This document shows, piece by piece, positions 1 to 9,276 of a stretch of 64,000 bases of DNA (position 1 is the first letter of the stretch; each line of letters begins with the position of its first letter). This DNA comes from Aquabacterium sp. (GTDB lineage: Bacteria; Pseudomonadota; Gammaproteobacteria; Burkholderiales; Burkholderiaceae_C), in contig NZ_JACPYU010000015.1 of NCBI RefSeq assembly GCF_016195855.1, positions 62,001-126,000 of the forward strand, in the 5' to 3' direction. The notes under the pieces are model-generated. The model was not told the DNA's origin, ran no database searches, and saw nothing but the letters and a program-made list of their open reading frames with translations. The position numbers and the translations under genes are program-made.

Positions 1-1
1 C

Positions 2-1936
2 GGCATCGCACGTGACATCACCCGCCACACCCCCCTGCAACTCGCCGTGCAAGACGTGCTGCAGGTGCTCGACTTCTTCAAGCGCAACCAGTTGCTGCAA
101 GTGCCACCGGGCGAAGCCGCCAGCCTGGCCCAGGCCCGCCAGCAAGGCCAGGGCAGCGTGTTCAAGCAGTTGCTGCACCACTACCTGTTCTTCCGCATCC
201 CCCTGGTGCGCCCAGATGCCTGGCTCTCCGCCTGGGCACCCAGGCTGGCCTGGCTCTTCACGACCTGGTTCGCCTGCCTGACCTGCGCCGCGCTGGGCTG
301 GGGTCTGCTGGAGGTCTATCGCCAATGGTCAAGCTTCACCACCACCCTGGTGGACACGCTGAGCTGGTCCGGCCTGCTGAGCTATGGCGTGGCCATCACC
401 ATCGTCAAGGTGCTGCATGAGCTGGGCCATGCCTTCACCGCCAAGCGGCTTGGCTGCAAGGTACCCACCATGGGCGTGGCCTTTCTGGTGCTCTGGCCCG
501 TGGCCTACACGGACACCAACGAAGTCTGGAAGCTCACACAACGACGGCAACGCGTGGCCGTGTGCGCAGCGGGCGTGCTCACCGAAATGGCCGTGGCCGC
601 CTGGGCCACCCTGGCCTGGGCCCTGCTGCCCGCAGGCACCCCAAAAGCACTGGCCTTCGTGCTCGCCACCACCTCCCTGGCCAGCACCTTGCTGATCAAC
701 ACCAGCCCCTTCATGCGCTTCGATGGCTACTTCCTGCTGTCCGACTGGCTGAGCATGCCCAATCTGCATGACCGCGCCTTTGCACTGGCCCGATGGCGCC
801 TGCGCGAATGGCTCTTCAAACTCGGTGCCACGCCGCCTGAATACCTGCCCACCCGGCGCCGCATGGGCCTGATCTGTTTCGCCTTTGCCACCTGGGCCTA
901 CCGCCTGGGTGTGTTCCTGGGCATTGCCGTGCTGGTCTACGCCTTCTTCATCAAGGCCGTGGGGATCATGTTGTTCGCAGTTGAGATTGGCTGGTTCGTG
1001 CTCAAGCCGCTGTGGCAAGAGCTGCGCGTCTGGCGCATGGCCTGGCCTGGCTTGCGCCAACACAAGCGCACCTGGTTCAGCATGAGCCTGCTGGGCGCGG
1101 CCTTCGCGCTGCTGTTCGCACCATGGCCCACGCGCCCCTCCGGCAGTGCCCTTCTGCGCCCCGCCGAGCAACTGGTGATCTACGCCCCGCCACACGCCCA
1201 ACTGCTCGACATGCCGGTGCGCGAAGGCCAGCACGTGCCAGCAGGCACCTTGCTGATGCGCATGGGTTCACCCGAACTCGCCAACCGCCTGCGCGCAGCC
1301 GACGCCCGTGCCGAGCAACTCGCCTGGCAATCCTCTGCCAGCGGCTTTGACAACGAGCAACGCGCCCGCTGGCAAGTGCTGCAAGCGCAAGCCAGCGCCG
1401 CCCAAGCAGACCAGGCCGCTGTGCAAGCCGATGCCCAGCGCTACGCGCCCAAAGCGCCCTTTGCCGGCGTACTGCGCGACGTGCCGCCCGAGCTCCAGCC
1501 CGGCGAATGGCTGGGGCACGACGAACCCGTCGCGCGCCTGGTGGCCGATCAAGGCCAGACCGTGATGGCCTACTTCGATGAAGACGACCTTGCCCGCATC
1601 CAGGCGGGTGACGTCGCTCACTTCTACGCGGACGACCCTGCCGGCCCCGTTGTGCGGCTGTCGCTGGCCAGCATCGAACCCGATGCACGCCGCACCTTGA
1701 ACGAACCCGAGTTGGTGCACCTCTTCGGCGGCGGCGTGCTCGTGCGCGAGAAGAACAACCAGTTTTACCCCGAGCGGCCGGTTTACCTGGTCAGCTTCAA
1801 GGTCTTGCAGGACGAGCCCGCCGCGTCACAGCACACCTGGCGCGGCAAGGTCGTGGTGCAGGGGGCATGGTCGGTGCCTGGGTGGCGCTACCTGCGCCAT
1901 GCGGCCGCGGTAATCCGGCGTGAAGCGGGTTTTTGA
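2..1936 (+). CDS. Site-2-protease-like M50 / HlyD adaptor fusion protein (5' end outside window)
   Basis: The reading frame is open from the first bases, so the true start lies upstream; an internal GTG at 47 is the first start-like codon seen. The visible part has a short soluble segment, then several hydrophobic segments carrying the zinc-protease motif HELGH (about residue 139 of the visible frame) and a downstream FDGYF that matches the second metal-ligand motif of M50 peptidases. From about residue 380 it changes to a biotinyl-lipoyl/HlyD-like periplasmic adaptor (APPHAQLLDMPVREGQHVPAG) with an Ala/Gln-rich helical hairpin. This matches proteins annotated as peptide zinc metalloprotease or HlyD-type adaptors, which are associated with export or maturation of peptides. 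The gene is followed after 13 nt by ptsI on the other strand. The substrate is unknown. Family is confident, role is inferred. Confidence 0.8.
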   Translation, partial: GIARDITRHTPLQLAVQDVLQVLDFFKRNQLLQVPPGEAASLAQARQQGQGSVFKQLLHHYLFFRIPLVRPDAWLSAWAPRLAWLFTTWFACLTCAALGWGLLEVYRQWSSFTTTLVDTLSWSGLLSYGVAITIVKVLHELGHAFTAKRLGCKVPTMGVAFLVLWPVAYTDTNEVWKLTQRRQRVAVCAAGVLTEMAVAAWATLAWALLPAGTPKALAFVLATTSLASTLLINTSPFMRFDGYFLLSDWLSMPNLHDRAFALARWRLREWLFKLGATPPEYLPTRRRMGLICFAFATWAYRLGVFLGIAVLVYAFFIKAVGIMLFAVEIGWFVLKPLWQELRVWRMAWPGLRQHKRTWFSMSLLGAAFALLFAPWPTRPSGSALLRPAEQLVIYAPPHAQLLDMPVREGQHVPAGTLLMRMGSPELANRLRAADARAEQLAWQSSASGFDNEQRARWQVLQAQASAAQADQAAVQADAQRYAPKAPFAGVLRDVPPELQPGEWLGHDEPVARLVADQGQTVMAYFDEDDLARIQAGDVAHFYADDPAGPVVRLSLASIEPDARRTLNEPELVHLFGGGVLVREKNNQFYPERPVYLVSFKVLQDEPAASQHTWRGKVVVQGAWSVPGWRYLRHAAAVIRREAGF

Positions 1937-1949
1937 CGCGCCGGACTGA

Positions 1950-3752
1950 TCAGCCCGCAGACATCAAGCGGGGCGCGGCATGCGCCGTGCTGGAGTGAGC
2001 GAAAGCCTCCATGCACGTGGCTTCAGGGTCCTCGCTTTGCAGCACCCCCGCCACCAGCGGCGCCAGCCGGCGCGTGTCAGCGCGCAGCACGCGCTGCTTG
2101 ACCGAGGCGATCTGTGACGGGTGCATCGAGAAGCTGCGCAAGCCCATGGCCAGCAGCAGCTCGGTGAACGCCGGGTCGCCGGCCATTTCGCCGCACACGC
2201 TCACGCCCTTGCCCGCCGCGCGCGCCTGCGTGATCGTGGACTGGATCAGTTGCAGCACGGCCGGATGCCAGGGGTCATACAGATGGGCCACGGCCTCGTC
2301 AGACCGGTCGATGGCCAGCGTGTACTGGATCAGGTCATTCGTGCCGATCGACACGAAATCAAAGTAGCGCAGGAAGACAGGCAGGGTCAAGGCGGCCGCC
2401 GGCACCTCGATCATGGCGCCCAGCTCGACCTCACCAAAGGGCTTGCCGGACTCGGTCAACTGGCGCTTGGCATGCGCGATGTTGTCCAGCGTCTGGTGGA
2501 TCTCGCGCTGGCTGGCCAGCATCGGGATCATGATCTTGACCGGCCCATGTGCCGCGGCGCGGTACAGGGCACGCAACTGGCGGCGGAACATGCTGGGCTC
2601 GGCCAGGCTCCAGCGGATGGCCCGCAGGCCCAGCGCCGGGTTCAGCACAGATTCGTGACGCAATTCACTGGCTGACATGCCTTCCAGCGGCTTGTCGGCG
2701 CCGATGTCCACCGTGCGGATCACCACAGGCAGGCCCTTCATGGCCTCCACCGCGCGGCGATAGGCGCCGTATTGCTCTTCTTCATCGGGCAGGTCGCTGC
2801 CGCGGTTCATGAACAGGAACTCGCTGCGGAACAGGCCCACGCCCACCGAGCCAGCTTCCAGCGCCCCGGGGCCGTCTTCCGGCATCTCGATGTTGGCCAG
2901 CAGCTCCACGCGCTCGCCATCAAGCGTGACGGCCGGCGTATGGCGCAAACGGGCCAGGCGGCTGCGCTCCAGCTCGCTCTGGCGCTGGCGGAAGCGGTAT
3001 TCCTCCAGCACGATCGGGGAAGGGTCGACGATCACCAGGCCGGCGTCGCCGTCGATGATGATGCAGTCGTCCTGGCGGATCAGGTTGCTGGCCTGGCGGG
3101 CACCCACCACGGCCGGGATGTCCATGCTGCGGGCCACGATGGCCGTGTGCGAGGTCTTGCCGCCCACATCGGTCACGAAACCCTTGAACACGCTGCGCTT
3201 GAACGACAGCATGTCGGCTGGCGCGATGTCATTGGCCACCAGCACCAGCGGCTCGTCGCCGCCAAAGTCCTGGGCATTGGCCCGGCTGGCATCCGGCACC
3301 GCCGAAGGCTCACCGCGGCTCAGGCTGCGCAGCAAGCGCTCCACCACCTGCTCCAGGTCGGCCTTGCGCTCGCGGATGTAGGCGTCTTCCATTTCGTCGA
3401 ACTGGCGCGCCAGCACTTCCAACTGGGCCGACACCGCCCATTCGGCGTTGTAGTGCCGCTGGCGGATCCAGTCCGCAGCCGCCCCCATCAAGGCCTCGTC
3501 CTGCAGCAGCATCTGGTGCACATCCAGCAGGGCGGCCAGCTCGGCCGGGGCATCGGCAGGCAGGTCGCGCTTGAGGTTGTCGAACTCGTCGGCCACCACA
3601 TCCCGCGCTTTGAACAGGCGCGCCACTTCCTCGTCAATCAGGGACTGATCGATGAAAACGTGGGGCACGTCCACCCGGCTGGATGCCACCAGCACGGCGC
3701 GACCAATGGCCACACCCCGGGAGACTGGCAAACCGAAAATCTGGATGCTCAT
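1950..3752 (-). CDS. ptsI: Phosphoenolpyruvate-protein phosphotransferase (PTS enzyme I)
   Basis: Enzyme I takes phosphate from phosphoenolpyruvate and passes it to HPr at the head of the phosphotransferase system, in the cytoplasm. The 600-residue length is slightly above the usual 570-580. The phosphohistidine loop GGKTSHTAIVAR puts the active His at residue 202. The TIM-barrel PEP-binding part shows GLFRSEFLFMNRG (about 307-319), IEVPAA (448-453), SIGTNDLIQYT (468-478) and the catalytic Cys in VCGEMAGD at residue 520. The start is an ATG whose reverse complement is at 3750-3752. No HPr or EIIA gene lies beside it: the next gene upstream is divergent and unrelated. So it is a stand-alone enzyme I here, which may serve either a sugar or a nitrogen-type PTS encoded elsewhere. 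Confidence 0.96.
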   Translation of the reverse strand: MSIQIFGLPVSRGVAIGRAVLVASSRVDVPHVFIDQSLIDEEVARLFKARDVVADEFDNLKRDLPADAPAELAALLDVHQMLLQDEALMGAAADWIRQRHYNAEWAVSAQLEVLARQFDEMEDAYIRERKADLEQVVERLLRSLSRGEPSAVPDASRANAQDFGGDEPLVLVANDIAPADMLSFKRSVFKGFVTDVGGKTSHTAIVARSMDIPAVVGARQASNLIRQDDCIIIDGDAGLVIVDPSPIVLEEYRFRQRQSELERSRLARLRHTPAVTLDGERVELLANIEMPEDGPGALEAGSVGVGLFRSEFLFMNRGSDLPDEEEQYGAYRRAVEAMKGLPVVIRTVDIGADKPLEGMSASELRHESVLNPALGLRAIRWSLAEPSMFRRQLRALYRAAAHGPVKIMIPMLASQREIHQTLDNIAHAKRQLTESGKPFGEVELGAMIEVPAAALTLPVFLRYFDFVSIGTNDLIQYTLAIDRSDEAVAHLYDPWHPAVLQLIQSTITQARAAGKGVSVCGEMAGDPAFTELLLAMGLRSFSMHPSQIASVKQRVLRADTRRLAPLVAGVLQSEDPEATCMEAFAHSSTAHAAPRLMSAG

Positions 3753-3797
3753 ACACCCGATCCTAGCAGCGCATGCATGAATCGTGTTTCAGGATTT

Positions 3798-3863
3798 GTC
3801 ATGAGGATTAACGCGGATCAAATGATGCGAACCGGTCAGACCACGCGTCATGCAACTGTCATG
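3798..3863. promoter_or_regulatory. Triple GTCATG motif in the divergent ptsI / acyltransferase intergenic region
   Basis: The 167-nt gap between the divergent ptsI and N-acyltransferase genes has GTCATG at 3798-3803, 3847-3852 and 3858-3863. The last copy sits inside a perfect 10-nt palindrome TGTCATGACA (3857-3866), and the last two copies are 11 nt apart, about one helical turn. This could be an operator for a dimeric regulator of either gene. No regulator is known for it and no promoter boxes are clear. Confidence 0.3.
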
Positions 3864-3940
3864 ACAAGTTCACGGCAGCGTCACCGCGCCAGCCAACACT
3901 GCGGACTCATGTCCACGGAGTGAAACGACTGGAGATGACG

Positions 3941-4804
3941 ATGCGTGACCTGCCCCTGCCCACCCTGCCCATGGCAGACCTGTCCTCGCTTTCGGCCGAG
4001 TCCCGTGCCGCCCGGAGGTCACTTCACCCAAGCTCTGAGCCTCAACAAGCCAGCAGCACCCGGCAACGGCAAGCCCTGGAGGTCGTTTGGGCTCGCACTG
4101 AAGAAGATGTTCGCGCTGCGCAGCGCCTGAGGTACGACATCTTCGCGGGCGAAATGGGTGCCCGCCTGAGCGTGCCCCCCGGCAGCCCCGAGGGCCACGA
4201 CATCGACCTGTTCGACAGCTATTGCGAGCACCTGCTGGTGCGCCTGAGTACAGGCAACGGCGAGCCCGGCGAGGTCATCGGCACCTACCGCGTGATGACG
4301 CCGGACGCGGCCAAGCGCGTAGGCGGCCTCTACAGCGAAACTGAGTTCGACCTGACCCGCCTGCGCCCCCTGCGCAGCAAGATGGTGGAACTGGGCCGCT
4401 CCTGCGTGCACCCCGATCACCGCAACGGCGGCGCCATCATGGCCTTGTGGGGCGCCCTGGCTGAGTTCATGGTCCGCAACGACCTGGACACCATGATCGG
4501 CTGCGCCAGCATCAGCATGCGCGACGGTGGCCACGTGGCCGCCAGCCTGTGGGAGCAGCTGCGCCAGACCCATCTGGCCCCGATCGACCTGCAAGTGCGC
4601 CCCCGCCTGCCCCTGCCGGTTGAAGAGCTGGACCGCCACCTGCAGGTGGACCCGCCCGCGCTGATCAAGGGCTACCTGCGCTGCGGCGCCAAGATCCTGG
4701 GCGCCCCCGCCTGGGACCCCGACTTCAACACGGCCGACCTGCCCATGCTCATGCGCATTGACGACCTGCCTGCGCGTTATCGCCGCCATTTCCTGGGCGC
4801 TTGA
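3941..4804 (+). CDS. OlsB-like GNAT N-acyltransferase (hemolysin-type fold)
   Basis: The protein resembles the OlsB / hemolysin-like N-acyltransferase group of the GNAT superfamily, which transfers a 3-hydroxyacyl chain from acyl carrier protein to an amine such as ornithine in ornithine-lipid synthesis. Supporting motifs are LRYDIFAGEMGA near the N-terminus, DLFDSYCEHLLV, IGTYRV and the acceptor region ELGRSCVHPDHRNGG. There is no signal peptide or membrane segment, as expected for a cytoplasmic enzyme. I chose the ATG at 3941 because GGAG (3931-3934) sits 6 nt before it; an ATG at 3935 and a GTG at 3920 are alternatives. No partner OlsA-type O-acyltransferase is adjacent, so the ornithine-lipid role is an inference from family membership. 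Confidence 0.75.
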   Translation: MRDLPLPTLPMADLSSLSAESRAARRSLHPSSEPQQASSTRQRQALEVVWARTEEDVRAAQRLRYDIFAGEMGARLSVPPGSPEGHDIDLFDSYCEHLLVRLSTGNGEPGEVIGTYRVMTPDAAKRVGGLYSETEFDLTRLRPLRSKMVELGRSCVHPDHRNGGAIMALWGALAEFMVRNDLDTMIGCASISMRDGGHVAASLWEQLRQTHLAPIDLQVRPRLPLPVEELDRHLQVDPPALIKGYLRCGAKILGAPAWDPDFNTADLPMLMRIDDLPARYRRHFLGA

Positions 4805-4876
4805 TTTCACGCTTTTCCGGCATCCCGAAAGCGCCTGGGAGGGCTGGACACCACGGCAACGCATAGACTGCGCGCC

Positions 4877-6265
4877 ATGAGTCGTCCAGCCCGCCCTTCT
4901 CGCCCGCCCTCTTCACCCTCTGATCAAGCGTCATCCCCCCCGCCTGGCAGCTTGCCCCTGTGGCAGTTGCTGAGCGGCTGTGCCGACGCCGTGGCCGCCG
5001 TGCGCCAGGGCCATTCGCTGACCGATGTACTGGCCGAGCGCCGCCCGCAAGAGCGCCCCGGCGTACAGGCCCTGTCCTTCGCCGTGCTGCGGCGCCTGGG
5101 CATGGCCCAAGCCCTGCGGCAAAAACTGGTACCCAAGGCGCCTCAGGCCTGGGTCGACGCCCTGCTGCTGAGCGCCCTGGCCCTGGCCTGCGGCAGCGAG
5201 TACAACGAACACACCCTGGTCGACCAGGCCGTGGAAGCGGCCAAACGCCGCGCCAAGCCCGCCAGCGGCCTGGTCAATGCCGTGCTGCGCCGCTTCCTGC
5301 GTGAACGCGCCGAGTTGCTGGCCACCGTTGAGCAAGACCCGGTCGCCCGTTTCAACCACCCGGCCTGGTGGATCAACCGGCTCAAGAAAGACTGGCCCGA
5401 ACACTGGCAAGCCATCCTGATGGCCAACCAGGAGCAGCCCCCCATGACCCTGCGCGCCAACCAGCGCCATGGCACGGTGGCCGCCTACCGCCAACGCCTG
5501 GTCGAGGCAGGTTTGCTGCCCGAATCAGACTTGTCAGCCGAGCAGCCGCCCGTCAACCAGCCTGACCCGATCGCCCTGCCGCACGGCGTGCCCGTTGGCA
5601 AGCTGCCCGGCTTTGAGCAGGGTGACGTGTCCGTGCAAGACGCCGCCGCGCAGATCGCCGCCCCCCTGCTGATCCATGCGGGCGGCCATCCCTTGCCCGC
5701 AGGCGCCCGCGTGCTGGACGCCTGCGCCGCACCAGGGGGCAAAACTGCACACCTGCTGGAATTGGCCGACCTGGACGTGACCGCCCTGGACGCCGACCCG
5801 CAGCGCCTGACCCGCGTCAACGAGACCCTGTCCCGCCTGGGGCTGAAAGCCACCACCCTGGCCGCCGACGCCAGCCAGCCCGCCTGGTGGGACGGCAAGC
5901 CCTTCGACGCCATCTTGCTGGACGCGCCCTGCAGCGCCTCCGGCATCGTGCGCCGCCACCCCGACGTGCGCTGGCTGCGCCGCGAATCCGACATCGCCGC
6001 CCTGGCCCAAACCCAGGACGCCATCCTCCAGGCCCTGTGGCCCCTGCTCAAGCCAGGTGGCCACCTGCTGTACTGCACCTGCTCCGTCTTCAAAACAGAG
6101 GGCCAGGACCGCATCGACGCGTTTTTGCAACGCAACACGGACGCCCAGGCCTGCCCCTCGCCCGGCCACCTGCTGCCTGTGGTCGAATACCTTGACCCCG
6201 CCCGGCACAACCGTGGTGATGGCTTTTTCTACGCCCTGCTGTCCAAAACAACCCAAGGTGCGTGA
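4877..6265 (+). CDS. rsmB: 16S rRNA (cytosine-967-C5)-methyltransferase RsmB
   Basis: RsmB methylates C967 of 16S rRNA using S-adenosylmethionine. At 462 residues it has the expected N-terminal NusB-like helical domain (about 25-165, including the VNAVLRRFLRE segment) and a C-terminal Rossmann methyltransferase domain. Clear motifs are DACAAPGGKTAHLLELA (SAM binding), DAPCSASG with Cys352, and YCTCSVF with Cys402. The two cysteines match the enzyme-release and nucleophile positions of the RNA m5C family. The stop codon overlaps the start of the next gene by 1 nt (TGATG). An rsmB, DUF4390, NtrY, NtrX order points to one transcription unit. Confidence 0.95.
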   Translation: MSRPARPSRPPSSPSDQASSPPPGSLPLWQLLSGCADAVAAVRQGHSLTDVLAERRPQERPGVQALSFAVLRRLGMAQALRQKLVPKAPQAWVDALLLSALALACGSEYNEHTLVDQAVEAAKRRAKPASGLVNAVLRRFLRERAELLATVEQDPVARFNHPAWWINRLKKDWPEHWQAILMANQEQPPMTLRANQRHGTVAAYRQRLVEAGLLPESDLSAEQPPVNQPDPIALPHGVPVGKLPGFEQGDVSVQDAAAQIAAPLLIHAGGHPLPAGARVLDACAAPGGKTAHLLELADLDVTALDADPQRLTRVNETLSRLGLKATTLAADASQPAWWDGKPFDAILLDAPCSASGIVRRHPDVRWLRRESDIAALAQTQDAILQALWPLLKPGGHLLYCTCSVFKTEGQDRIDAFLQRNTDAQACPSPGHLLPVVEYLDPARHNRGDGFFYALLSKTTQGA

Positions 6266-6858
6266 TGTCCTTGATGCGCCGCCGAGAACTGCTTGCCCGC
6301 AGTGCCTCAGCCTTGCTCGCTGCCACACTGGCGCCGGCAGGGCGGCTCGCGCACGCCGACACCCCGGGGCACCGCAGCCTGGAGCTGGACAAGCTCACCG
6401 TCCAGCGCAGCGACGAGGGCACCCTGCTGAGTTACAGCGTCCGCTTCGATCTGCCTCGTGACCTGGAGCAAGCCCTGATCAAAGGCGTGGCCGTGGTCTT
6501 CGTGGCCGAGGCCGAGGTCTTTCGCAGCCGCTGGTACTGGACCGACGAACTGATTGGCTCGGCCACGCGCCGCTGGCGTCTGGCCTACCAGCCCCTGACC
6601 CGCCGCTGGCGGCTCAGCCTGGAAGGCCTCAGCCGCCACTACAACACCCTGCCCGAAGCGCTGGGCGCCTTGCGCAGCACCGACAGCTGGCGCATCGCCG
6701 ACCCCATCCCCGCCTCCAGCGACCAGGACCACTATGTGGACTTCCGCTTTCGCCTGGACACCGATGAATTGCCGCGCCCACTGCAGATCGGCCTGGGCGG
6801 CCTGTCGACCTGGAACATGGATGTGCGCCGCCGCGTGGCCGTCGGGCCCGCACGCTGA
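6265..6858 (+). CDS. DUF4390 domain protein, probably exported
   Basis: The protein begins with a short basic stretch (MSLMRRRELLARS) followed by an Ala-rich hydrophobic segment ending near AHA, consistent with a signal peptide that may use the Tat route. The rest matches the DUF4390 family: a beta-rich domain with the FDLPRDLEQALIKGV segment and a conserved SRWYWTDE region. No biochemical function is known for this family. The ATG at 6265 overlaps the rsmB stop by 1 nt; a GTG at 6262 in frame is a less likely start. The NtrY-type kinase gene begins 21 nt downstream, so a role linked to that envelope-sensing pair is possible but not shown. Confidence 0.85.
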   Translation: MSLMRRRELLARSASALLAATLAPAGRLAHADTPGHRSLELDKLTVQRSDEGTLLSYSVRFDLPRDLEQALIKGVAVVFVAEAEVFRSRWYWTDELIGSATRRWRLAYQPLTRRWRLSLEGLSRHYNTLPEALGALRSTDSWRIADPIPASSDQDHYVDFRFRLDTDELPRPLQIGLGGLSTWNMDVRRRVAVGPAR

Positions 6859-6879
6859 GCCATCAGCCCCCACACAGGC

Positions 6880-9243
6880 ATGAGCACCATCAAAGCCAAC
6901 CGCTGGGCCTGGATCGTGGCCTCGGCCGCCATGGGCGGCGCCGGCCTGATCATGTCCTTCCTGCTGGCCTTTGCCACGCAGAACAGCGAACGCTACGAGC
7001 CACACTACCAATGGCTGCTGTGGGCCAATGTGGCCCTGGCCGCCATCCTCATCCTCGTCATCCTGATTGCGGTGGCGCGGCTGGCCCTGCGCCTGCGTGC
7101 CCGCAAGTTCGGCAGCAAGCTGCTGCTCAAACTGGCCGGCATCTTCGGCCTGGTCAGCCTGTTGCCTGGCTTGCTGATCTACACCGTCTCCTACCAGTTC
7201 GTCTCGCGCAGCATCGAGACCTGGTTCGACGTGCGGGTTGAAGGCGCGCTGGAGGCCGGCCTCAACCTCGGCCGCAGCACGCTGGACAACCTCACCACCG
7301 ACCTGGGCAACAAGACCCGGCTGGCCGCCGAACGCATGAGCGCCCCGCAGACCACCACCAGCCTGGTCGGCCCCGCACCCGCCACCGGGGTGCTGGAGCT
7401 GGAGCGCCTGCGCGAACAACTGGGCGCGCAGGTGGTGACCGTGCTCAGCGAAAACGGCCAGGTCGAGATGACCGCCGGTGGCGACGGCACACGCATCCTG
7501 GCGGCCGAACGCTTGCCCAACAGCTGGCGACAGGAGGCCCGCAGCAAAGGCGTGATGGCCCTGGTCGAGGGGCTGGACGACCGCACCGAGGACAAGGCCG
7601 AGCGGCCCCGAGATGGCGCACCGCCCAGCGTGGCACGCGTCGTGGCCCTGGCCTGGATGCCCGATCACAGTTTCAGCCTGCTGGCACGCGGGCGCTACCT
7701 GATGGTCACGCAAAAGCTGCAGCCCGAACTGGTGCGCAACGCGCTGGACGTGCAGACCGCTTACCGCGAATACCAGCAACGCTCCTTGGGCCGCGTGGGC
7801 CTCAAGCGCATGTACATCGGCACGCTCACGCTGGCACTCATCCTCGCGGTATTCGGCGCCTTCCTGCTGGCGGCCATCCTCGGTCAACAACTGGCTCGCC
7901 CGCTGCTGCTGCTGGCCGAAGGCGTGGGCGAGGTCGCGCGCGGCGACCTGCGCCCCAAAGCCATCTTCACATCGACCGATGAACTCGGCGGCCTGACGCG
8001 CTCGTTCGCGGCCATGACCCAGCAACTGGCCGATGCCCGCACCCTCGTTGACCGCAGCGTGCAGGAACTCGACAGCGCACGCGCCCACCTGCAGACCATC
8101 CTGGACAACCTCACGGCCGGGGTGATCGTGTTCGACGCCACGGGCCGCATCGACATGGTCAACCCGGGGGCCACCCGCATCCTGCGTCTGCCCTTGTCGG
8201 TCTACAAAGGCCGCTACCTGTCCGACGTCGCCGGCCTGGAGCCCTTTGCCGAGAACATCCGCCAGCGCTTCGAACTCTATGCCACCGACCCCACACCCGG
8301 CGAGCGCCAGCAATGGCAGGAGTCCTACGAGCTCAGCCTGCCCTCCAACCCCGAGCCCTTGACCCTGCTGGTGCGCGGGGCCGAGCTGCCGCCCAACGAA
8401 CGCCTCATCGTGTTCGATGACCTCACCGAGATCGTCTCCGCGCAGCGCGCCGAAGCCTGGAGCGAAGTGGCTCGCCGCGTCGCGCACGAGATCAAGAACC
8501 CGCTCACCCCCATCCAGCTGTCGGCCGAGCGCATGCAGATGAAGCTGGAGGACAAGCTCGAAGACCCCGTTGCGCGCCAGTTGCTGGCCCGATCGGTCAA
8601 CACCATCGTCACGCAGGTGCAGGCACTCAAGACCCTGATCAACGAGTTCCGCGACTTCGCCCGCCTGCCCACGGCCAAGCTGGTGCCCATCGACATCAAC
8701 GAACTGGTGCACGATGTGATGGCCCTGTATGGCCATGCACTGGAACATGGCACGCTGCAGGTCGAGCTCGGTGAAGGCCTGCCCGAGATCCTGGGCGATG
8801 CCACGCTGCTGCGCCAGGTGATCCACAACCTGGTGCAAAACGCACTGGATGCGACCAGCGAACACCCATCACCTGATGAACCGCCTCGCGTGCTGATCCG
8901 CACCGATGCCCCCCGCAAGGAAGACGGCAGCATCCGCGCGGTGCGGCTGCTCGTGCGCGACAACGGCCCAGGCTTTCCAGACAAGATCCTCAAACGCGCT
9001 TTCGAGCCCTATCTGACCACCAAAGCCAAAGGCACAGGACTCGGATTGGCGGTCGTCAAAAAGATCGCCGATGAACACGGCGCCCTGGTTCGGCTGCGCA
9101 ATCTCGGTGACAGCAACGATTCGATACCCAAAAACGTGCCCGAACTAGGGTATCCCTCACAGGTCCATACTGTGAGAGGGGCCCAAGTTTCGTTATCATT
9201 TTCAAAGCTGTCATCTAAAACCACCCAAGCTGGGTCACACTAG
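6880..9243 (+). CDS. ntrY: NtrY-type membrane sensor histidine kinase
   Basis: This 787-residue protein has the NtrY layout: two N-terminal hydrophobic segments (about 8-30 and 45-67), another at 85-107, a periplasmic region, a further membrane segment near 310-340, HAMP and PAS domains (PAS around LQTILDNLTAGVIVFDATG), a dimerisation domain with phospho-accepting His536 in VARRVAHEIKNPLTP, and an ATPase domain with N-box NLVQNALDA and G-boxes DNGPGFP and GTGLGLAVVKK. The family works with NtrX in nitrogen, redox or envelope signalling. The regulator gene starts 33 nt downstream on the same strand. The tail after the G-box (NLGDSNDSIPKN onward) is about 50 residues and is unusually polar before it ends. 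Confidence 0.93.
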   Translation: MSTIKANRWAWIVASAAMGGAGLIMSFLLAFATQNSERYEPHYQWLLWANVALAAILILVILIAVARLALRLRARKFGSKLLLKLAGIFGLVSLLPGLLIYTVSYQFVSRSIETWFDVRVEGALEAGLNLGRSTLDNLTTDLGNKTRLAAERMSAPQTTTSLVGPAPATGVLELERLREQLGAQVVTVLSENGQVEMTAGGDGTRILAAERLPNSWRQEARSKGVMALVEGLDDRTEDKAERPRDGAPPSVARVVALAWMPDHSFSLLARGRYLMVTQKLQPELVRNALDVQTAYREYQQRSLGRVGLKRMYIGTLTLALILAVFGAFLLAAILGQQLARPLLLLAEGVGEVARGDLRPKAIFTSTDELGGLTRSFAAMTQQLADARTLVDRSVQELDSARAHLQTILDNLTAGVIVFDATGRIDMVNPGATRILRLPLSVYKGRYLSDVAGLEPFAENIRQRFELYATDPTPGERQQWQESYELSLPSNPEPLTLLVRGAELPPNERLIVFDDLTEIVSAQRAEAWSEVARRVAHEIKNPLTPIQLSAERMQMKLEDKLEDPVARQLLARSVNTIVTQVQALKTLINEFRDFARLPTAKLVPIDINELVHDVMALYGHALEHGTLQVELGEGLPEILGDATLLRQVIHNLVQNALDATSEHPSPDEPPRVLIRTDAPRKEDGSIRAVRLLVRDNGPGFPDKILKRAFEPYLTTKAKGTGLGLAVVKKIADEHGALVRLRNLGDSNDSIPKNVPELGYPSQVHTVRGAQVSLSFSKLSSKTTQAGSH

Positions 9244-9276
9244 TCATAGTTCCCATCTAAGGGGTCAAACAAATTC

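Noticed and set aside
2772-3923. 383-codon forward frame across ptsI
   Set aside because: Opposite the well-supported ptsI gene; translation is His/Ala/Gln-rich with no family match.
6307-8865. 852-codon open frame on the minus strand
   Set aside because: It lies opposite the NtrY-type kinase gene, has low-complexity His/Gly/Gln-rich translation and no recognisable motif. It is a shadow of high-GC codon use.
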